From an uncultured Bacteroidales bacterium (lineage in GTDB: Bacteria; Bacteroidota; Bacteroidia; Bacteroidales; UBA932): DNA of 62,939 nucleotides. The translations under genes were made by a program, and so were the position numbers. A model generated the notes under the pieces. That model was not told the origin of the DNA, made no database searches, and saw only the letters and a list, made by a program, of their open reading frames with translations. This document shows positions 35,216-44,489 of this stretch, piece after piece; position 1 is the first letter of the stretch; each line of letters opens with the position of its first letter. The stretch covers positions 1-62,939 of the forward strand of contig CAMVGM010000007.1 of assembly GCA_947167015.1 (NCBI GenBank), read 5' to 3'.

Positions 35216-36178
35216 ATGATCCGGAAAATCTTCAAGTTTGCGGCCATCGTCCTGGCCGTCGTTTCCCTCAACGGCTGTCTCGCGGGCAAGTATATGAGCA
35301 ATTACGCACTCCGTCCCACGCCGCACGGCACGGATGACATCGAGCGCACCCGGCACAAGGCCGACTCCCTGATGCCCGGCAGCACCGCCTGGTACGACGG
35401 GCTCAAGCAGTCGGGCATCCTGAAAGACAGCTACATGACCGGATACAACGACAAGAAGGTGCACGCCGTCTTCGCCCCGGCCCTCCACCCGGAAAGCGCC
35501 CAGGGCACCGCCGTCATCGTGCACGGCTACGGCGACAACCACCTCGTATTCCTGTACCTGGCCCGGATGTACCGCGACGAACTGAACTACAACATCCTCC
35601 TCCCGGACCTCCAGTACCACGGCTATTCCGAGGGCGACGCCATCCAGATGGGCTGGTTCGACCGCTACGACGTGGAGAAATGGGCGGAATTCGCCCACGA
35701 GACTTTCAAGGACGACTTCATGGTGGTGCACGGCGTATCGATGGGCGCCGCCACCGTGATGATGATGAGCGGCGACGATCTTCCGCCTTACATCCGCGCC
35801 TTCGTGGAGGACTGCGGCTACGCTTCCGTCTGGGACCAACTCGCCGTGAACCTCAAGGACAGCTTCCACCTCCCGCCGTTCCCGCTGCTGAACAGCGCCA
35901 GCACGGTCACCAAGCACCGCTACGGCTGGTCCTTCAAGGAGGCCTCATCCGTCAATCAGCTCGCCAAGTGCGAGCGCCCGATGCTCTTCATCCACGGCGA
36001 CGCCGACGACTTCGTACCCTTCTCGCACCTGCAGAAGAACTACGACGCCAAGGTCAAGGGCTACAAGGAGATGTGGGTGGCCAAAGGCGCCGTCCACGCC
36101 AATTCCTACGCAAAGTATCCGAAAGAATACACGCAGCACGTCCGCGACTTCCTGGCAAAAGTAAAGGAGATGTATTAG
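35216..36178 (+). CDS. Alpha/beta hydrolase lipoprotein
   Basis: 320 aa. N-terminal signal with lipobox LNGC (Cys21), so it is anchored in the envelope. Fold motifs: IVHGYGDNHLVFLYLARMYR, YHGYSEGDA, nucleophile elbow HGVSMGA (Ser175), acid loop FIHGDADDFVPF and catalytic His in GAVHANSY. Resembles prolyl-oligopeptidase-like and dienelactone-hydrolase-like esterases; substrate unknown. The frame runs far upstream antisense to glpA, but only the ATG at 35216 gives a signal peptide and follows a promoter. A palindromic repeat lies just after the stop. Confidence 0.82.
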   Translation: MIRKIFKFAAIVLAVVSLNGCLAGKYMSNYALRPTPHGTDDIERTRHKADSLMPGSTAWYDGLKQSGILKDSYMTGYNDKKVHAVFAPALHPESAQGTAVIVHGYGDNHLVFLYLARMYRDELNYNILLPDLQYHGYSEGDAIQMGWFDRYDVEKWAEFAHETFKDDFMVVHGVSMGAATVMMMSGDDLPPYIRAFVEDCGYASVWDQLAVNLKDSFHLPPFPLLNSASTVTKHRYGWSFKEASSVNQLAKCERPMLFIHGDADDFVPFSHLQKNYDAKVKGYKEMWVAKGAVHANSYAKYPKEYTQHVRDFLAKVKEMY

Positions 36179-36183
36179 CAGGC

Positions 36184-36255
36184 GGAACGGAACTGTCCCC
36201 GGAAAGCTTTTCCCGCAAGGGTTCTATTCAGCTTTCCGGGGACAGTTGCCGTTCC
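36184..36255. repeat. Palindromic intergenic repeat, copy B
   Basis: Arms GGAACGGAACTGTCCCCGG (from 36184) and CCGGGGACAGTTGCCGTTCC (to 36255) pair with the same single unpaired G as copy A. The loop has TTTCCCGCAAGGGTTCT. It fills the gap between the convergent stops of the hydrolase and infB genes, so it may act as a bidirectional terminator, although no long T run follows. Confidence 0.8.
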
Positions 36256-36263
36256 GGCTTACC

Positions 36264-39077
36264 CTATAGCGTGCGTTTGATCTCGACGATCTGGAAGGCC
36301 TCGATCATGTCGCCCTCCTTGATATCGTTGTAGCCCGCGATGGACATACCGCACTCCTTGCCGGCGGGGACCTCCTTGACGGCGTCCTTGCCGATCTGCA
36401 GGGAGCCCAGTTCGCCGGTGTAGATGACGATGCCGTCGCGGATCAGGCGGACCTTGGACTTCTGGACCATCTTGCCGTCGCGCATGATACAGCCGGCGAT
36501 GGTGCCGATCTTGCTGATACGGAAGGTCTGCTTGATCTCGGCGGTGGCGATGACCTCTTCCTTCTTCTCCGGCTCGAGCATGCCCTCGATACCGTCCTTG
36601 ACCTCGTTGATGCAGTCGTAGATGACGGAATAGAGGCGGATCTCGATGCCTTCGCGGTCGGCGGCCTTCCGGGCGTCCGGCGTAGGACGGACCTGGAAGC
36701 CGACGATCACGGCGTCGGAAGCCTCCGCCAGCAGGACGTCAGACTCGGAGATGCCGCCCACGGCCTTGTGGATGACATTGACCTTGACCTCCTCGGTGGA
36801 GAGCTTGATGAGGGAATCGGAGAGAGCCTCCACGGAACCGTCCACGTCGCCCTTGACGATGATGTTGAGTTCCTTGAAGTTGCCGATGGCGATGCGCCGT
36901 CCGATCTCCTCGAGGGTGAGGTGCTTCTGGGTCTTGATGCCCTGGATGCGGATGAGCTGCTCGCGGCGGTTGGCGATGGACTTCGCCTCCTTCTCGTCGG
37001 TCATCACGTTGAACTTCTCACCGGCGGCGGGAGCGCCGTTGAGGCCGAGGATGGACACCGGCGTGGAAGGGCCGGCTTCCTGGACCTTCTGTCCGCGCTC
37101 GTTGAACATCGCCTTGACGCGACCGTAGTAGCTGCCGGAGATGATCACGTCGCCCACATGCATCGTGCCGTCCTGCACGAGGACGGTGGCGAGGTAGCCG
37201 CGGCCCTTGTCCAGGGAGGACTCGATGACGGCGCCGCTGCCGAGCTTGTTCGGATTGGCCTTGAGTTCCAGGAGGTCGGTCTCGAAGAGGACCTTCTCCA
37301 GGAGCTTGTCCACGTTGATGCCCTTCTTGGCGGAGATTTCCTGGCACTGGTACTTGCCGCCCCAGTCTTCCACGAGGATGTTCATCTCGGAGAGCTGACG
37401 CCGGATCGTGTCGGGATTGGCGCCTGGCTTGTCAATCTTGTTGATGGCGAACACCATCGGGACGCCCGCGGCCTGCGCGTGGTTGATGGCCTCGATGGTC
37501 TGCGGCATCACGGCGTCGTCGGCCGCCACGATGATGATGGCGAGGTCGGTAAGCTGGGCGCCGCGGGCACGCATGGCCGTGAAGGCTTCGTGTCCCGGGG
37601 TATCGAGGAAGGTGATGTGGCGGCCGTCGGGCAGCTTGACGTTGTAGGCGCCGATGTGCTGCGTGATACCGCCAGCCTCGCCGGCGATGACGTTGGACTT
37701 GCGGATGTAGTCGAGGAGCGAAGTCTTGCCGTGGTCCACGTGACCCATCACGGTGATGATCGGCGGACGCGGCAGGAGGTCTTCGGGACGGTCCGCCTCC
37801 TCGTTGCTGTTGATCTCCTCGGAGATCTCGGCGGTCACGAACTCGACTTGGTAGCCGAATTCCTCGGCCACGAGCACGAGGGTCTCGGCGTCGAGGCGCT
37901 GGTTGATGGACACCATCAGGCCCAGGCTCATGCAGGCGCCGATGACCTTCACGACCGGCGTGTTGTTCATCAGGGTGGCCAGGTCGTTGACCGTCACGAA
38001 CTCGGTGACCTTGAGCACTTTCTGCCCGGCCATCGCCTCGGCCATCTCCTCCTGGGTGCGCTGGGCTGCCGCCTCGCGCTTCTCCTTGCGGTACTTGGCG
38101 CCGAAATTGTTCTTCTTGCCCTCGTTCATGCGGGCGTAGGTTTCCTTGACCTGCTTCTGGATCTCCTTCTGGAGTTCTTCCTGCTGGGCCTCGGTCAGTG
38201 CCGGCTTGAAGCGGTCGCGGTCGCGCTTGCGACCCTTTCCGTTGGACGGCTGCTGGGCCTGCTGGCCACGGCCGCCTTCCTTCTTGGGGTTCTTCTCGAT
38301 GTTGGCGCCGGCCTTCGCCACGTCCACCTTCTGGGTGCCCTTGCTGATGCGCTCGCGCTTCTTCGCAGGCTTGCGGTCGAACTGGCTGAGGTCGATCTTG
38401 CCGACCACCTTCAGCGCAGGCGTGCCGTCCGCCGCCGGCGCCTCGGTCGCAGCCGGTTTCTCCGGCTCCGGGGCGGGCTGCTCAGGCTCAGGCTGCGGCT
38501 CCGGTTCCACGGGCTTCTCCGGCTCCGGCGCAGGCTTCTCGGGCTCGGGCTGCGGTTCCGGTTCCGCGGGTTTCTCCGGCTCCGGCGCGGGCTGTTCAGG
38601 CTCGGGCTGCGGCTCCGGCTCCACGGGCTTCTCCGGCTCCGGCGCGGGCTTTTCGGGCTCGGGCTGCGGCTCCGGTTCCACGGGCTTCTCCGGCTCCGGG
38701 GCAGGTTTTTCCGGCTCCGGTGCGGGCTCCGCGGGTTTCACCGGTGCGGGCTGCGGCGCTTCCTTCTTGGTGTTGATGAAGGTATTGGACTTGATGATGG
38801 TCTCGCGCTCCGGCTCCTCTTCCTCGGGCTCTTCCTTGGGCTGGCGCCGGCCGCTCTTCTCGAGGATCTCGGTGATCTTGACCTCCACCTTGTCGGCGGC
38901 CTGCTTCATCTCGAGGTCCTTGCCGAACTGCTTCATCAGCGCGGGCAGGTGCTCGTCGGAGACCTTCGCATTGGGGTTGGCATCGACATCGACGCCCTGC
39001 TTGTGGAGGAAATCCACCAGGTCGTCGAGGCCGATGTTGAATTGTCTCAGGAGTTTGCTTATTCTGATATCTGCCAT
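36264..39077 (-). CDS. infB: Translation initiation factor IF-2
   Basis: GTPase that places initiator fMet-tRNA on the ribosome; 937 aa. N-terminal IF2_N segment ([20 protein letters not shown]), then a Pro/Glu/Lys repeat tract (about residues 115-209). A basic linker follows, then the G domain with [14 protein letters not shown] (about 445-458), DTPGHEAF and NKIDKPGA. The C-terminal domains include [20 protein letters not shown] and the C2 domain. Follows nusA by 5 nt in the rimP-nusA-infB operon. Confidence 0.96.
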   Translation of the reverse strand: MADIRISKLLRQFNIGLDDLVDFLHKQGVDVDANPNAKVSDEHLPALMKQFGKDLEMKQAADKVEVKITEILEKSGRRQPKEEPEEEEPERETIIKSNTFINTKKEAPQPAPVKPAEPAPEPEKPAPEPEKPVEPEPQPEPEKPAPEPEKPVEPEPQPEPEQPAPEPEKPAEPEPQPEPEKPAPEPEKPVEPEPQPEPEQPAPEPEKPAATEAPAADGTPALKVVGKIDLSQFDRKPAKKRERISKGTQKVDVAKAGANIEKNPKKEGGRGQQAQQPSNGKGRKRDRDRFKPALTEAQQEELQKEIQKQVKETYARMNEGKKNNFGAKYRKEKREAAAQRTQEEMAEAMAGQKVLKVTEFVTVNDLATLMNNTPVVKVIGACMSLGLMVSINQRLDAETLVLVAEEFGYQVEFVTAEISEEINSNEEADRPEDLLPRPPIITVMGHVDHGKTSLLDYIRKSNVIAGEAGGITQHIGAYNVKLPDGRHITFLDTPGHEAFTAMRARGAQLTDLAIIIVAADDAVMPQTIEAINHAQAAGVPMVFAINKIDKPGANPDTIRRQLSEMNILVEDWGGKYQCQEISAKKGINVDKLLEKVLFETDLLELKANPNKLGSGAVIESSLDKGRGYLATVLVQDGTMHVGDVIISGSYYGRVKAMFNERGQKVQEAGPSTPVSILGLNGAPAAGEKFNVMTDEKEAKSIANRREQLIRIQGIKTQKHLTLEEIGRRIAIGNFKELNIIVKGDVDGSVEALSDSLIKLSTEEVKVNVIHKAVGGISESDVLLAEASDAVIVGFQVRPTPDARKAADREGIEIRLYSVIYDCINEVKDGIEGMLEPEKKEEVIATAEIKQTFRISKIGTIAGCIMRDGKMVQKSKVRLIRDGIVIYTGELGSLQIGKDAVKEVPAGKECGMSIAGYNDIKEGDMIEAFQIVEIKRTL
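38450..38735 (-). repeat. 57-bp tandem repeat tract inside infB
   Basis: About four copies of a 57-bp unit encode [23 protein letters not shown] 19-residue repeats in the disordered N-terminal part of IF-2. Copies differ by silent and K/Q, V/A changes. Likely length-variable between strains. Confidence 0.8.
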
Positions 39078-39082
39078 TCTGT

Positions 39083-40351
39083 CTAGTCTTCGAATTCTGC
39101 TTTGAGGATGTTACGGACTTCTTCGACGGTCTCGTCCTCGAGGTCGGCGCGCTTGGCGATGTCCTCGGGAGAAAGGGCCAGGACGCCCTTGGCGGTGTCG
39201 CAGCCGATCGCCTCGAGGCGGTCGATGATCCACTGGTCGATGACGTCGGAGAATTCGCTCAGAAGCACGTCCTCCTCGTCGCTGCTTTCGCCCTTCGGGA
39301 GTTCGCGGTACACCTCGATCTCGCGGTCCACGAGCATGCCGGCCAGCTGGATGTTCACGCCGTGGCGGCCGATGCCCTTGCTGACCTGGTCGGGCTGCAT
39401 GAACACCTTTACCTTGTCGTCCGGACCCTCGCCCATCTCGATGTAGGAGACCACGGCGGGGTTGAGGGCGCGCTGGATCATCAGCTTGGGGTTCTGGGAC
39501 CACTGGATCACGTCGATGTTCTCGTTGCGCAGCTCGCGGACGATGCCCATGATGCGGCCGCCCTTCACGCCGATGCAGGCGCCGATCGGGTCGATGCGGT
39601 CATCGTAGGACTCCACGGCCACCTTCGCACGCTCGCCGGGGACGCGGACCACCTTCTTGACGGTGATCAGGCCGTCGGCGATCTCCGGGACCTCCTGTTC
39701 GAAGAGGCGCTCCAGGAACTCGTTGGACACGCGGCTCAGGGTGATGTACGGCGTGGTGTTGTTCTTCATCTCCACGCTCTTGATGACGGCGCGGACGGAG
39801 TCGCTCTTCTTGAAGCGCTCACCCGGGATCTGCTCGGCCTTGGGGATGTGGAGTTCGTTGCCGTCCTCGTCGAGGATCAGCACCTCCTTGGACCAGGTCT
39901 GATAGACTTCGCCATAGAAAAGTTCGCCCACCTTGTCGGAGTACTTCTTGAAGACGTTCGCCTTCTCGATGTCCATGATGCGGCCCTGGAGGTTCTGGCG
40001 GATGTTCAAGATGCCGCGGCGTCCGAAGGCCGCCAGCGGGAGGAGCTTGGCGTACTGGTCGCCGATCTCGTAGTCGTCGGCGTCGCCGCCGTCGGCACGG
40101 ATCCCGTCGAGGGTGATCTCGGCGTTCGGGTTCTCCACCTCCTCGACCACGTCGAAGTTCTGGTAGATCTCGCAGGTACCCTTGTCCACGTTGACGATGA
40201 CGTCAAAGTTGTCCGATGAGCCGTAGGTCTTCGCGATCTGCGTCAGGAAGACGTCCTTGAGGACCTGCATCATCACGGGGCGGTCGATGTTCTTCTCCTC
40301 CTTGAAGTCCTTGAAGGCATCGATGAGCGTAATTACTTTTTCTTTTTCCAT
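39083..40351 (-). CDS. nusA: Transcription termination/antitermination factor NusA
   Basis: RNA-polymerase-bound factor controlling pausing, termination and antitermination; 422 aa. N-terminal domain, an S1 domain (from about residue 135, [10 protein letters not shown]), then KH domains with [19 protein letters not shown] and [21 protein letters not shown] short acidic C-terminal segment follows ([19 protein letters not shown]). Lies 17 nt after rimP and 5 nt before infB. Confidence 0.96.
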   Translation of the reverse strand: MEKEKVITLIDAFKDFKEEKNIDRPVMMQVLKDVFLTQIAKTYGSSDNFDVIVNVDKGTCEIYQNFDVVEEVENPNAEITLDGIRADGGDADDYEIGDQYAKLLPLAAFGRRGILNIRQNLQGRIMDIEKANVFKKYSDKVGELFYGEVYQTWSKEVLILDEDGNELHIPKAEQIPGERFKKSDSVRAVIKSVEMKNNTTPYITLSRVSNEFLERLFEQEVPEIADGLITVKKVVRVPGERAKVAVESYDDRIDPIGACIGVKGGRIMGIVRELRNENIDVIQWSQNPKLMIQRALNPAVVSYIEMGEGPDDKVKVFMQPDQVSKGIGRHGVNIQLAGMLVDREIEVYRELPKGESSDEEDVLLSEFSDVIDQWIIDRLEAIGCDTAKGVLALSPEDIAKRADLEDETVEEVRNILKAEFED

Positions 40352-40368
40352 GAGCGTTGTCTATGTGT

Positions 40369-40641
40369 CTATTCTTTGATTGTTTTCAGCATTTCGTCCG
40401 CCTCCGCGGCGTCGATCCCGACGGAACCGACGGTCAGGGCATAGTCCTCGACGTTGCGGTCGAAGGCGGCGAGCACGGCGCGGTGCACGTATTCGCAGTC
40501 CGCCAGCTCGACGTCGGCGTCCGCCTTGTCGATCGTGACTTCGAACACGTTGTCGTCGTCATTGAACATGATGTCCACCAGGGAGCAGCCCCGCTCCGCG
40601 ACGGCCTTCTCCACCACTTTTTCGAATTCGTTCCTGTCCAT
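40369..40641 (-). CDS. rimP: Short RimP-like ribosome maturation factor (N-terminal domain only)
   Basis: RimP aids 30S subunit maturation; homologues are about 150 aa with two domains. This one is 90 aa from MDRNEFEKVVEKAVAERGCS. The N-terminal domain is recognisable (DDDNVFEVTIDKADADVELA and NVEDYALTVGSVGID), but the C-terminal SH3-like domain is absent. nusA begins 17 nt later, so there is no room for it. An in-frame ATG at 40677 would add MEGPEEVFFFID, but that sequence overlaps a terminator-like hairpin, so 40641 is preferred. The call rests partly on position before nusA. Confidence 0.75.
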   Translation of the reverse strand: MDRNEFEKVVEKAVAERGCSLVDIMFNDDDNVFEVTIDKADADVELADCEYVHRAVLAAFDRNVEDYALTVGSVGIDAAEADEMLKTIKE

Positions 40642-40647
40642 ATCAAT

Positions 40648-40674
40648 AAAAAAGAAGACCTCTTCGGGGCCTTC
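40648..40674 (-). promoter_or_regulatory. Terminator-like hairpin in the rimP-nusA-infB leader (possible attenuator)
   Basis: On the minus strand GAAGGCC (40674-40668) pairs with GGTCTTC (40660-40654), including one G-U pair, around a 7-nt loop, followed directly by six Ts. It lies between the promoter box at 40692-40699 and the rimP ATG. NusA-dependent attenuation of this operon is known in E. coli; here it is inferred. Confidence 0.5.
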
Positions 40675-40691
40675 CATCTTCAATCACGATG

Positions 40692-40718
40692 CAAATATAG
40701 GCTTTTTTTGTAAATTTG
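40692..40718. promoter_or_regulatory. Divergent promoter boxes, rimP operon / small lipoprotein
   Basis: A minus-strand TATATTTG (40692-40699) for rimP-nusA-infB and a plus-strand TAAATTTG (40711-40718) lie 11 nt apart, so the two promoters overlap. Confidence 0.6.
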
Positions 40719-40736
40719 CCAAAAATAACGAACAAC

Positions 40737-41138
40737 ATGCGCAAGTTACTCCTGTTTATGTGCGCCCTCTGCGCCATCCTCCCCCTGACCTCCTGCATCA
40801 AGGACAAGGAGGCCGCCTACTCCTTCGAATTCGAAGTCCAGGCGAAACTCAAGGATGATGCGGACTGGGATGCTCTGAAAGCCTATTTCGACGAGAACTA
40901 TACCAACGAGTCGATGGTCCATACCATGTTTTCGACCTATGCCGACGCCTGCCGGAAATCCCTGGACCTCTTCGACCAGGGCCGCAACCGGGTGGACGGC
41001 AAGTTCATCCTGGACCACATCAACGACGAAGAGGATGTCGTCATCCTGCTCGGCGTGCTCTCCGGAAAGGACCTCCGGGAACCGGTCAACTCGACCTATT
41101 GGGACTATAATCTCAAGAAGACGCTTTACCCGGACTAG
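40737..41138 (+). CDS. Small lipoprotein of unknown function
   Basis: 133 aa with a signal and lipobox LTSC (Cys20). The mature part is acidic and helical (AKLKDDADWDALKAYFDENY and MFSTYADACRKSLDLFDQGR) with no family I recognise. The ATG at 40737 is 18 nt after a TAAATTTG box; an upstream TTG lies inside that box. The stop is directly next to that of the convergent WbqC-like gene. Confidence 0.7.
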   Translation: MRKLLLFMCALCAILPLTSCIKDKEAAYSFEFEVQAKLKDDADWDALKAYFDENYTNESMVHTMFSTYADACRKSLDLFDQGRNRVDGKFILDHINDEEDVVILLGVLSGKDLREPVNSTYWDYNLKKTLYPD

Positions 41139-41139
41139 C

Positions 41140-41745
41140 CTACGCCCGCCGGAGGTACTCCAGCGCGCCCGGACCCTCGTTGAACAGCAGGTCCATCGCG
41201 GACAGGCCCGGCACGAAACCGTACCGGTCTGAAAATACCTGATAATAAGGCCGTTCCAATCCCAGTTCCTGCAGGATTGAGTCCGGCCTTTTCGGATGTA
41301 TGTCCACGTGGTCGGCGGCATACTCCTCCGTGGGCACGATTTCCGTCTTCAAACCGAATTTTTCCATCAGGAAACGGATGATCTCCAGGTCCAGTTCCCA
41401 GAGCGTCCGCGGATGCGCTTCGAGAATGGCGAACAGCGGTTCCCGGTAATACTCGAAATAAGCGGAGGAGCGGTAGGCGGCGTCGATGCAGCGCTCCGTC
41501 TTCAGCACCCAGGGGGTAGAATAGTCCACCTCGATCTCGCGGACCGGCAGGCTGAAGGTCCCGTTCCGGTGCCGGACCGGGAAGTTGAGGTCCTGCGGAC
41601 CGCCGGCCGTCAGGATACGGCAACGGTTGCGCCAGGACTGCTTCTGGTAATTCTCACAGGCCTCCAGACGGACCGAGGGATACTTCGCGAGCAGCGCAAA
41701 GTACTGTATGGGCGGGAAATATGCGATGGTGAGCGTGGGAGCCAC
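41140..41745 (-). CDS. WbqC-like family protein
   Basis: 201 aa from a GTG codon whose G is shared with the lpxA stop (TAGTG), indicating coupled translation. Recognisable parts are LTIAYFPPIQYFALLAKYPS, ENYQKQSWRNRCRIL and STPWVLKTERCIDAAYRSSA, the pattern of the WbqC family, first noted in O-antigen loci. Biochemical function is not established. Its place after lpxD, lpxC and lpxA fits an envelope role. Confidence 0.75.
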   Translation of the reverse strand: MAPTLTIAYFPPIQYFALLAKYPSVRLEACENYQKQSWRNRCRILTAGGPQDLNFPVRHRNGTFSLPVREIEVDYSTPWVLKTERCIDAAYRSSAYFEYYREPLFAILEAHPRTLWELDLEIIRFLMEKFGLKTEIVPTEEYAADHVDIHPKRPDSILQELGLERPYYQVFSDRYGFVPGLSAMDLLFNEGPGALEYLRRA

Positions 41746-42566
41746 TACTCGATGCTGCCGGGCTTGACGCCGATCTCCATGCCGCGCACGATGCCGCGTT
41801 TGGAGCCGCGGATGAACTCCAGGATGGTGTCGCGCTCCACCGACTGCGGGAAGCCGGCCTCCACCTTGCTGCAGCCGTCGGCGATGTTCAGCCCCTGGAA
41901 GTAGATCGTGTCGTAGATGTCCTTGATGTTGCGGATGGTGTCGGAGTCGAAACCGCGGCGGCGCAGGCCGACGATGTTGATGCCGGAGAAGCAGATCGGG
42001 CTGCGGCCGCAGATGGAGTACGGCGGGATGTCCTTGTTGACGGCCGTGCCGCCTCCCACCATGGCGTGGGTGCCGATGTGCGAGAACTGGTGCACCACCG
42101 TGCTTCCGCCGATGATGGCCCAGTCGTCCACGTCGGTCTCGCCGGCGATGCCGACGTAGCTTACGAGGATGCAGTGATTGCCCACCCGGCAGTCGTGCGC
42201 CACGTGCACGTAGGACATGATGAGGCTGTCGCTGCCGACGCGCGTCACGCCCTTGCCGCTGGCCTTGGTGCCGCGGTTGATGGTGGCGCACTCGCGGATG
42301 GTCACCCGGTCACCGATCTCGACGTAAGTGACTTCGCCCTCGAACTTGAGGTCCTGCGGGATGGCGCCGATAACCGCGCCGGGGAACACCTGGCAGTCGC
42401 GTCCCATCTTCACGTAGGAGAAGATGGTGGCATGGGGCAGGATCTTGCAGTTGTCGCCGATCTCGACGTCGGCGTCGATGAAGGCGTAAGGGCCGACCTC
42501 GACGTTCTCGCCGAGGATGGCATCGGGGCTTACGGTAGCCAGGGGGTGGATTTTGGCCATGGTCAT
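41745..42566 (-). CDS. lpxA: UDP-N-acetylglucosamine acyltransferase LpxA
   Basis: First step of lipid A synthesis: transfers a 3-hydroxyacyl chain from ACP to UDP-GlcNAc; 273 aa. Left-handed beta-helix hexapeptide repeats from the N-terminus (IHPLATVSPDAILGENVEVG), with the catalytic-His region YVHVAHDCRVGNHCILVSY, and an alpha-helical C-terminal segment. Start ATG at 42566 overlaps the lpxC stop by 4 nt; an ATG two codons later is also possible. Confidence 0.94.
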   Translation of the reverse strand: MTMAKIHPLATVSPDAILGENVEVGPYAFIDADVEIGDNCKILPHATIFSYVKMGRDCQVFPGAVIGAIPQDLKFEGEVTYVEIGDRVTIRECATINRGTKASGKGVTRVGSDSLIMSYVHVAHDCRVGNHCILVSYVGIAGETDVDDWAIIGGSTVVHQFSHIGTHAMVGGGTAVNKDIPPYSICGRSPICFSGINIVGLRRRGFDSDTIRNIKDIYDTIYFQGLNIADGCSKVEAGFPQSVERDTILEFIRGSKRGIVRGMEIGVKPGSIE

Positions 42567-43462
42567 TTGATTTTGCTGAGGGCCGTACGCGAGGCGATGC
42601 TGTTGATCGTATGGCCGGGTTTATAGGCGGTGATCTTCGCTTTCGGGAAGCCGCCGACGAGGCGCATGTCCCCGATCAGGTCGAGCAGCTTGTGCCGCCC
42701 GCACTCGTTGGGGAAATGCAGCTTGATATTGCTGAGATAGCCCTTCGGCGTGACGCCGAGATGAGGCTGTCCAAAGAACTTGCACATGCTCTCGATCTGC
42801 TCCGGGGTGGCGGGATGCTCCACGATCACGATGGCGTTGTCCACGTCTCCGCCCTTCACCAGGCCGCGTGCGGCGAGGAATTCCAGTTCGTGGAAGAAGA
42901 CGAAGGTGCGGCAGGGAGCGACCTGGCCGACATAATCGGCGTTCTCGGACCAGTGGGCCTGCTGGACGCCCAGCACGCGGGAGTTGAAATCGACCGTCAC
43001 CTCGAAAGACATCGTCTCGGCGGGCGTGACGCGGACCCAGGATCCCGTCCGCTCGTCGCGGATCTCGAACTCCTCGGAGAACTCCACGTACCGGCGCTCG
43101 GCGTCCTGCTCCTGCAGGCCGTCCGGAGCGATGGCCCGGACATAGCGCTCGGCGCTGCCGTCCAGGATGGGGACTTCCTCGTTGTCGATCTCGATGCGTG
43201 CGTTATCGACGCCCAGGCCCGTCAGGGCGGACATCAGATGCTCGATGGTGATGACGGACACCTCTCCCTCGGAGATGGTGGTGCTGCGGTCGGTGCGGGT
43301 CACCTTGGATGCAATGGCGGGAATCTCCACGTCCCGGTCCGTGCGGACAAAGCGGATGCCGTAGTCCGCGGGAGCGGGCATCAAGGTCAGGTGGGCGTAT
43401 TTTCCGGTGTGAAGGCCCCTGCCTTCGAAAGTGTACCGGGTTTTCAGGGTCTGCTGGTTCAT
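42563..43462 (-). CDS. lpxC: UDP-3-O-acyl-N-acetylglucosamine deacetylase LpxC (unfused)
   Basis: Zinc enzyme for the committed step of lipid A synthesis; 299 aa. Glu74/His75 in TIEHLMSAL, the second metal pair HKLLDLIGD (His257, Asp261) and the catalytic KPGHTINS (His284) are all present. In many Bacteroidales LpxC is fused to FabZ (about 460 aa). Here the protein stops at the end of the LpxC domain, and lpxA follows at once. A TATCTTTG box lies 8 nt before the ATG. Confidence 0.94.
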   Translation of the reverse strand: MNQQTLKTRYTFEGRGLHTGKYAHLTLMPAPADYGIRFVRTDRDVEIPAIASKVTRTDRSTTISEGEVSVITIEHLMSALTGLGVDNARIEIDNEEVPILDGSAERYVRAIAPDGLQEQDAERRYVEFSEEFEIRDERTGSWVRVTPAETMSFEVTVDFNSRVLGVQQAHWSENADYVGQVAPCRTFVFFHELEFLAARGLVKGGDVDNAIVIVEHPATPEQIESMCKFFGQPHLGVTPKGYLSNIKLHFPNECGRHKLLDLIGDMRLVGGFPKAKITAYKPGHTINSIASRTALSKIK

Positions 43463-43470
43463 TCGGGCGG

Positions 43471-43478
43471 CAAAGATA
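43471..43478 (-). promoter_or_regulatory. -7 promoter box (TATCTTTG) of lpxC operon
   Basis: Consensus box in the short lpxD-lpxC gap, 8 nt before the lpxC ATG. lpxC-lpxA-wbqC-like can therefore be transcribed separately from lpxD. Confidence 0.6.
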
Positions 43479-43489
43479 CAAATAATATT

Positions 43490-44482
43490 TTATTCTTCTG
43501 CCGCCTGCTTGAACTTGGCATATGCTTTCAGGAAAGTACGGTGCAGGATGGCCGGCGTGCCCCACCAGGTTTCGCCGCCCTTGCGGATGTTCCCGATCAC
43601 GCCGCTCTGGGCACCGATGGTCGTATGGTCCGCGATCTTGATGTGGCCGACAAGGCCGACCTGGCCCGCCAGGATGCATCCTTCGCCGAGTTGGGTGGAC
43701 CCGGCGATGCCTGTCTGCGCCGCCATCACGGTATTCTTGCCGACCACGACGTTGTGGGCGATCTGGCAGAGGTTGTCGATGCGCACGCCGTCCGCGATGA
43801 TGGTCGATTCCATCGGGGCGCGGTCCACCGTGGTGTTGGAACCGATCTCCACGTCGTTGCCGATGATCACGTTGCCCAAGTGTTCGATCTTGCGCCAGCT
43901 GCCGTCCGGCTGCGGAGCGTTGCCGAAACCGTCGTCGCCGATGATGCAGCCCGCGTGCAGGATCACCCGGTCGCCGATCACCATCCCCGGGAAGATGTGC
44001 ACCCCGGGATAGATGATGCAATGGGAGCCGATCTTCGTGCCGGCACCGATCGTGACGTTGTCGTGGATGACGGTGCAGTCCCCGATCCGGCAGTCCTTGC
44101 CGATCGTGACGAAATCCCCCACGTTCACGCGCTTTCCGAGCTTGGCGCTGAAGGCCACCCGCGAACGGAGGCTCCTGCGCCGGCGGTACTTCTTTTTCTG
44201 TTCGGACATATATTTGAGCAGGTCCGCCAGGGCGGCATAGGCGTCGTCCACGCGCACCAGGGTCGGCGTCACCGGCCCTTTAGGCTCGAAATTACGGTTA
44301 ACCAGCAGGACCGAGGCCCTGCTGGTATAGACGTACTGCTCGTATTTCGGATTGGCGAAGAAACAAAGCTGGCCGGGTTTGCCGTGCTCGATCTTCGCAA
44401 AACTGGTTACCTTGGCTTCCGGGTCGCCGTCCACGGTCCCGTGGAGCACTTCTGAGAGTTGTCTTGCTGTCAGTTCCATCAA
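43490..44482 (-). CDS. lpxD: UDP-3-O-acylglucosamine N-acyltransferase LpxD
   Basis: Third step of lipid A synthesis; 330 aa. N-terminal uridine-binding domain (ELTARQLSEVLHGTVDGD), a basic linker, then hexapeptide beta-helix repeats with GDDGFGNAPQPDGSWRKIEH and the catalytic-His region NLCQIAHNVVVGKNTVMAAQ. A C-terminal helix follows. Start ATG at 44482 (or the next codon), 7 nt after the porin gene. Confidence 0.93.
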   Translation of the reverse strand: MMELTARQLSEVLHGTVDGDPEAKVTSFAKIEHGKPGQLCFFANPKYEQYVYTSRASVLLVNRNFEPKGPVTPTLVRVDDAYAALADLLKYMSEQKKKYRRRRSLRSRVAFSAKLGKRVNVGDFVTIGKDCRIGDCTVIHDNVTIGAGTKIGSHCIIYPGVHIFPGMVIGDRVILHAGCIIGDDGFGNAPQPDGSWRKIEHLGNVIIGNDVEIGSNTTVDRAPMESTIIADGVRIDNLCQIAHNVVVGKNTVMAAQTGIAGSTQLGEGCILAGQVGLVGHIKIADHTTIGAQSGVIGNIRKGGETWWGTPAILHRTFLKAYAKFKQAAEE

Positions 44483-44489
44483 AGCGGTT

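Noticed and set aside
38450..38735. Regular repeats in infB as a CRISPR array
   Set aside because: Repeats are contiguous without spacers and encode the known variable IF-2 linker.
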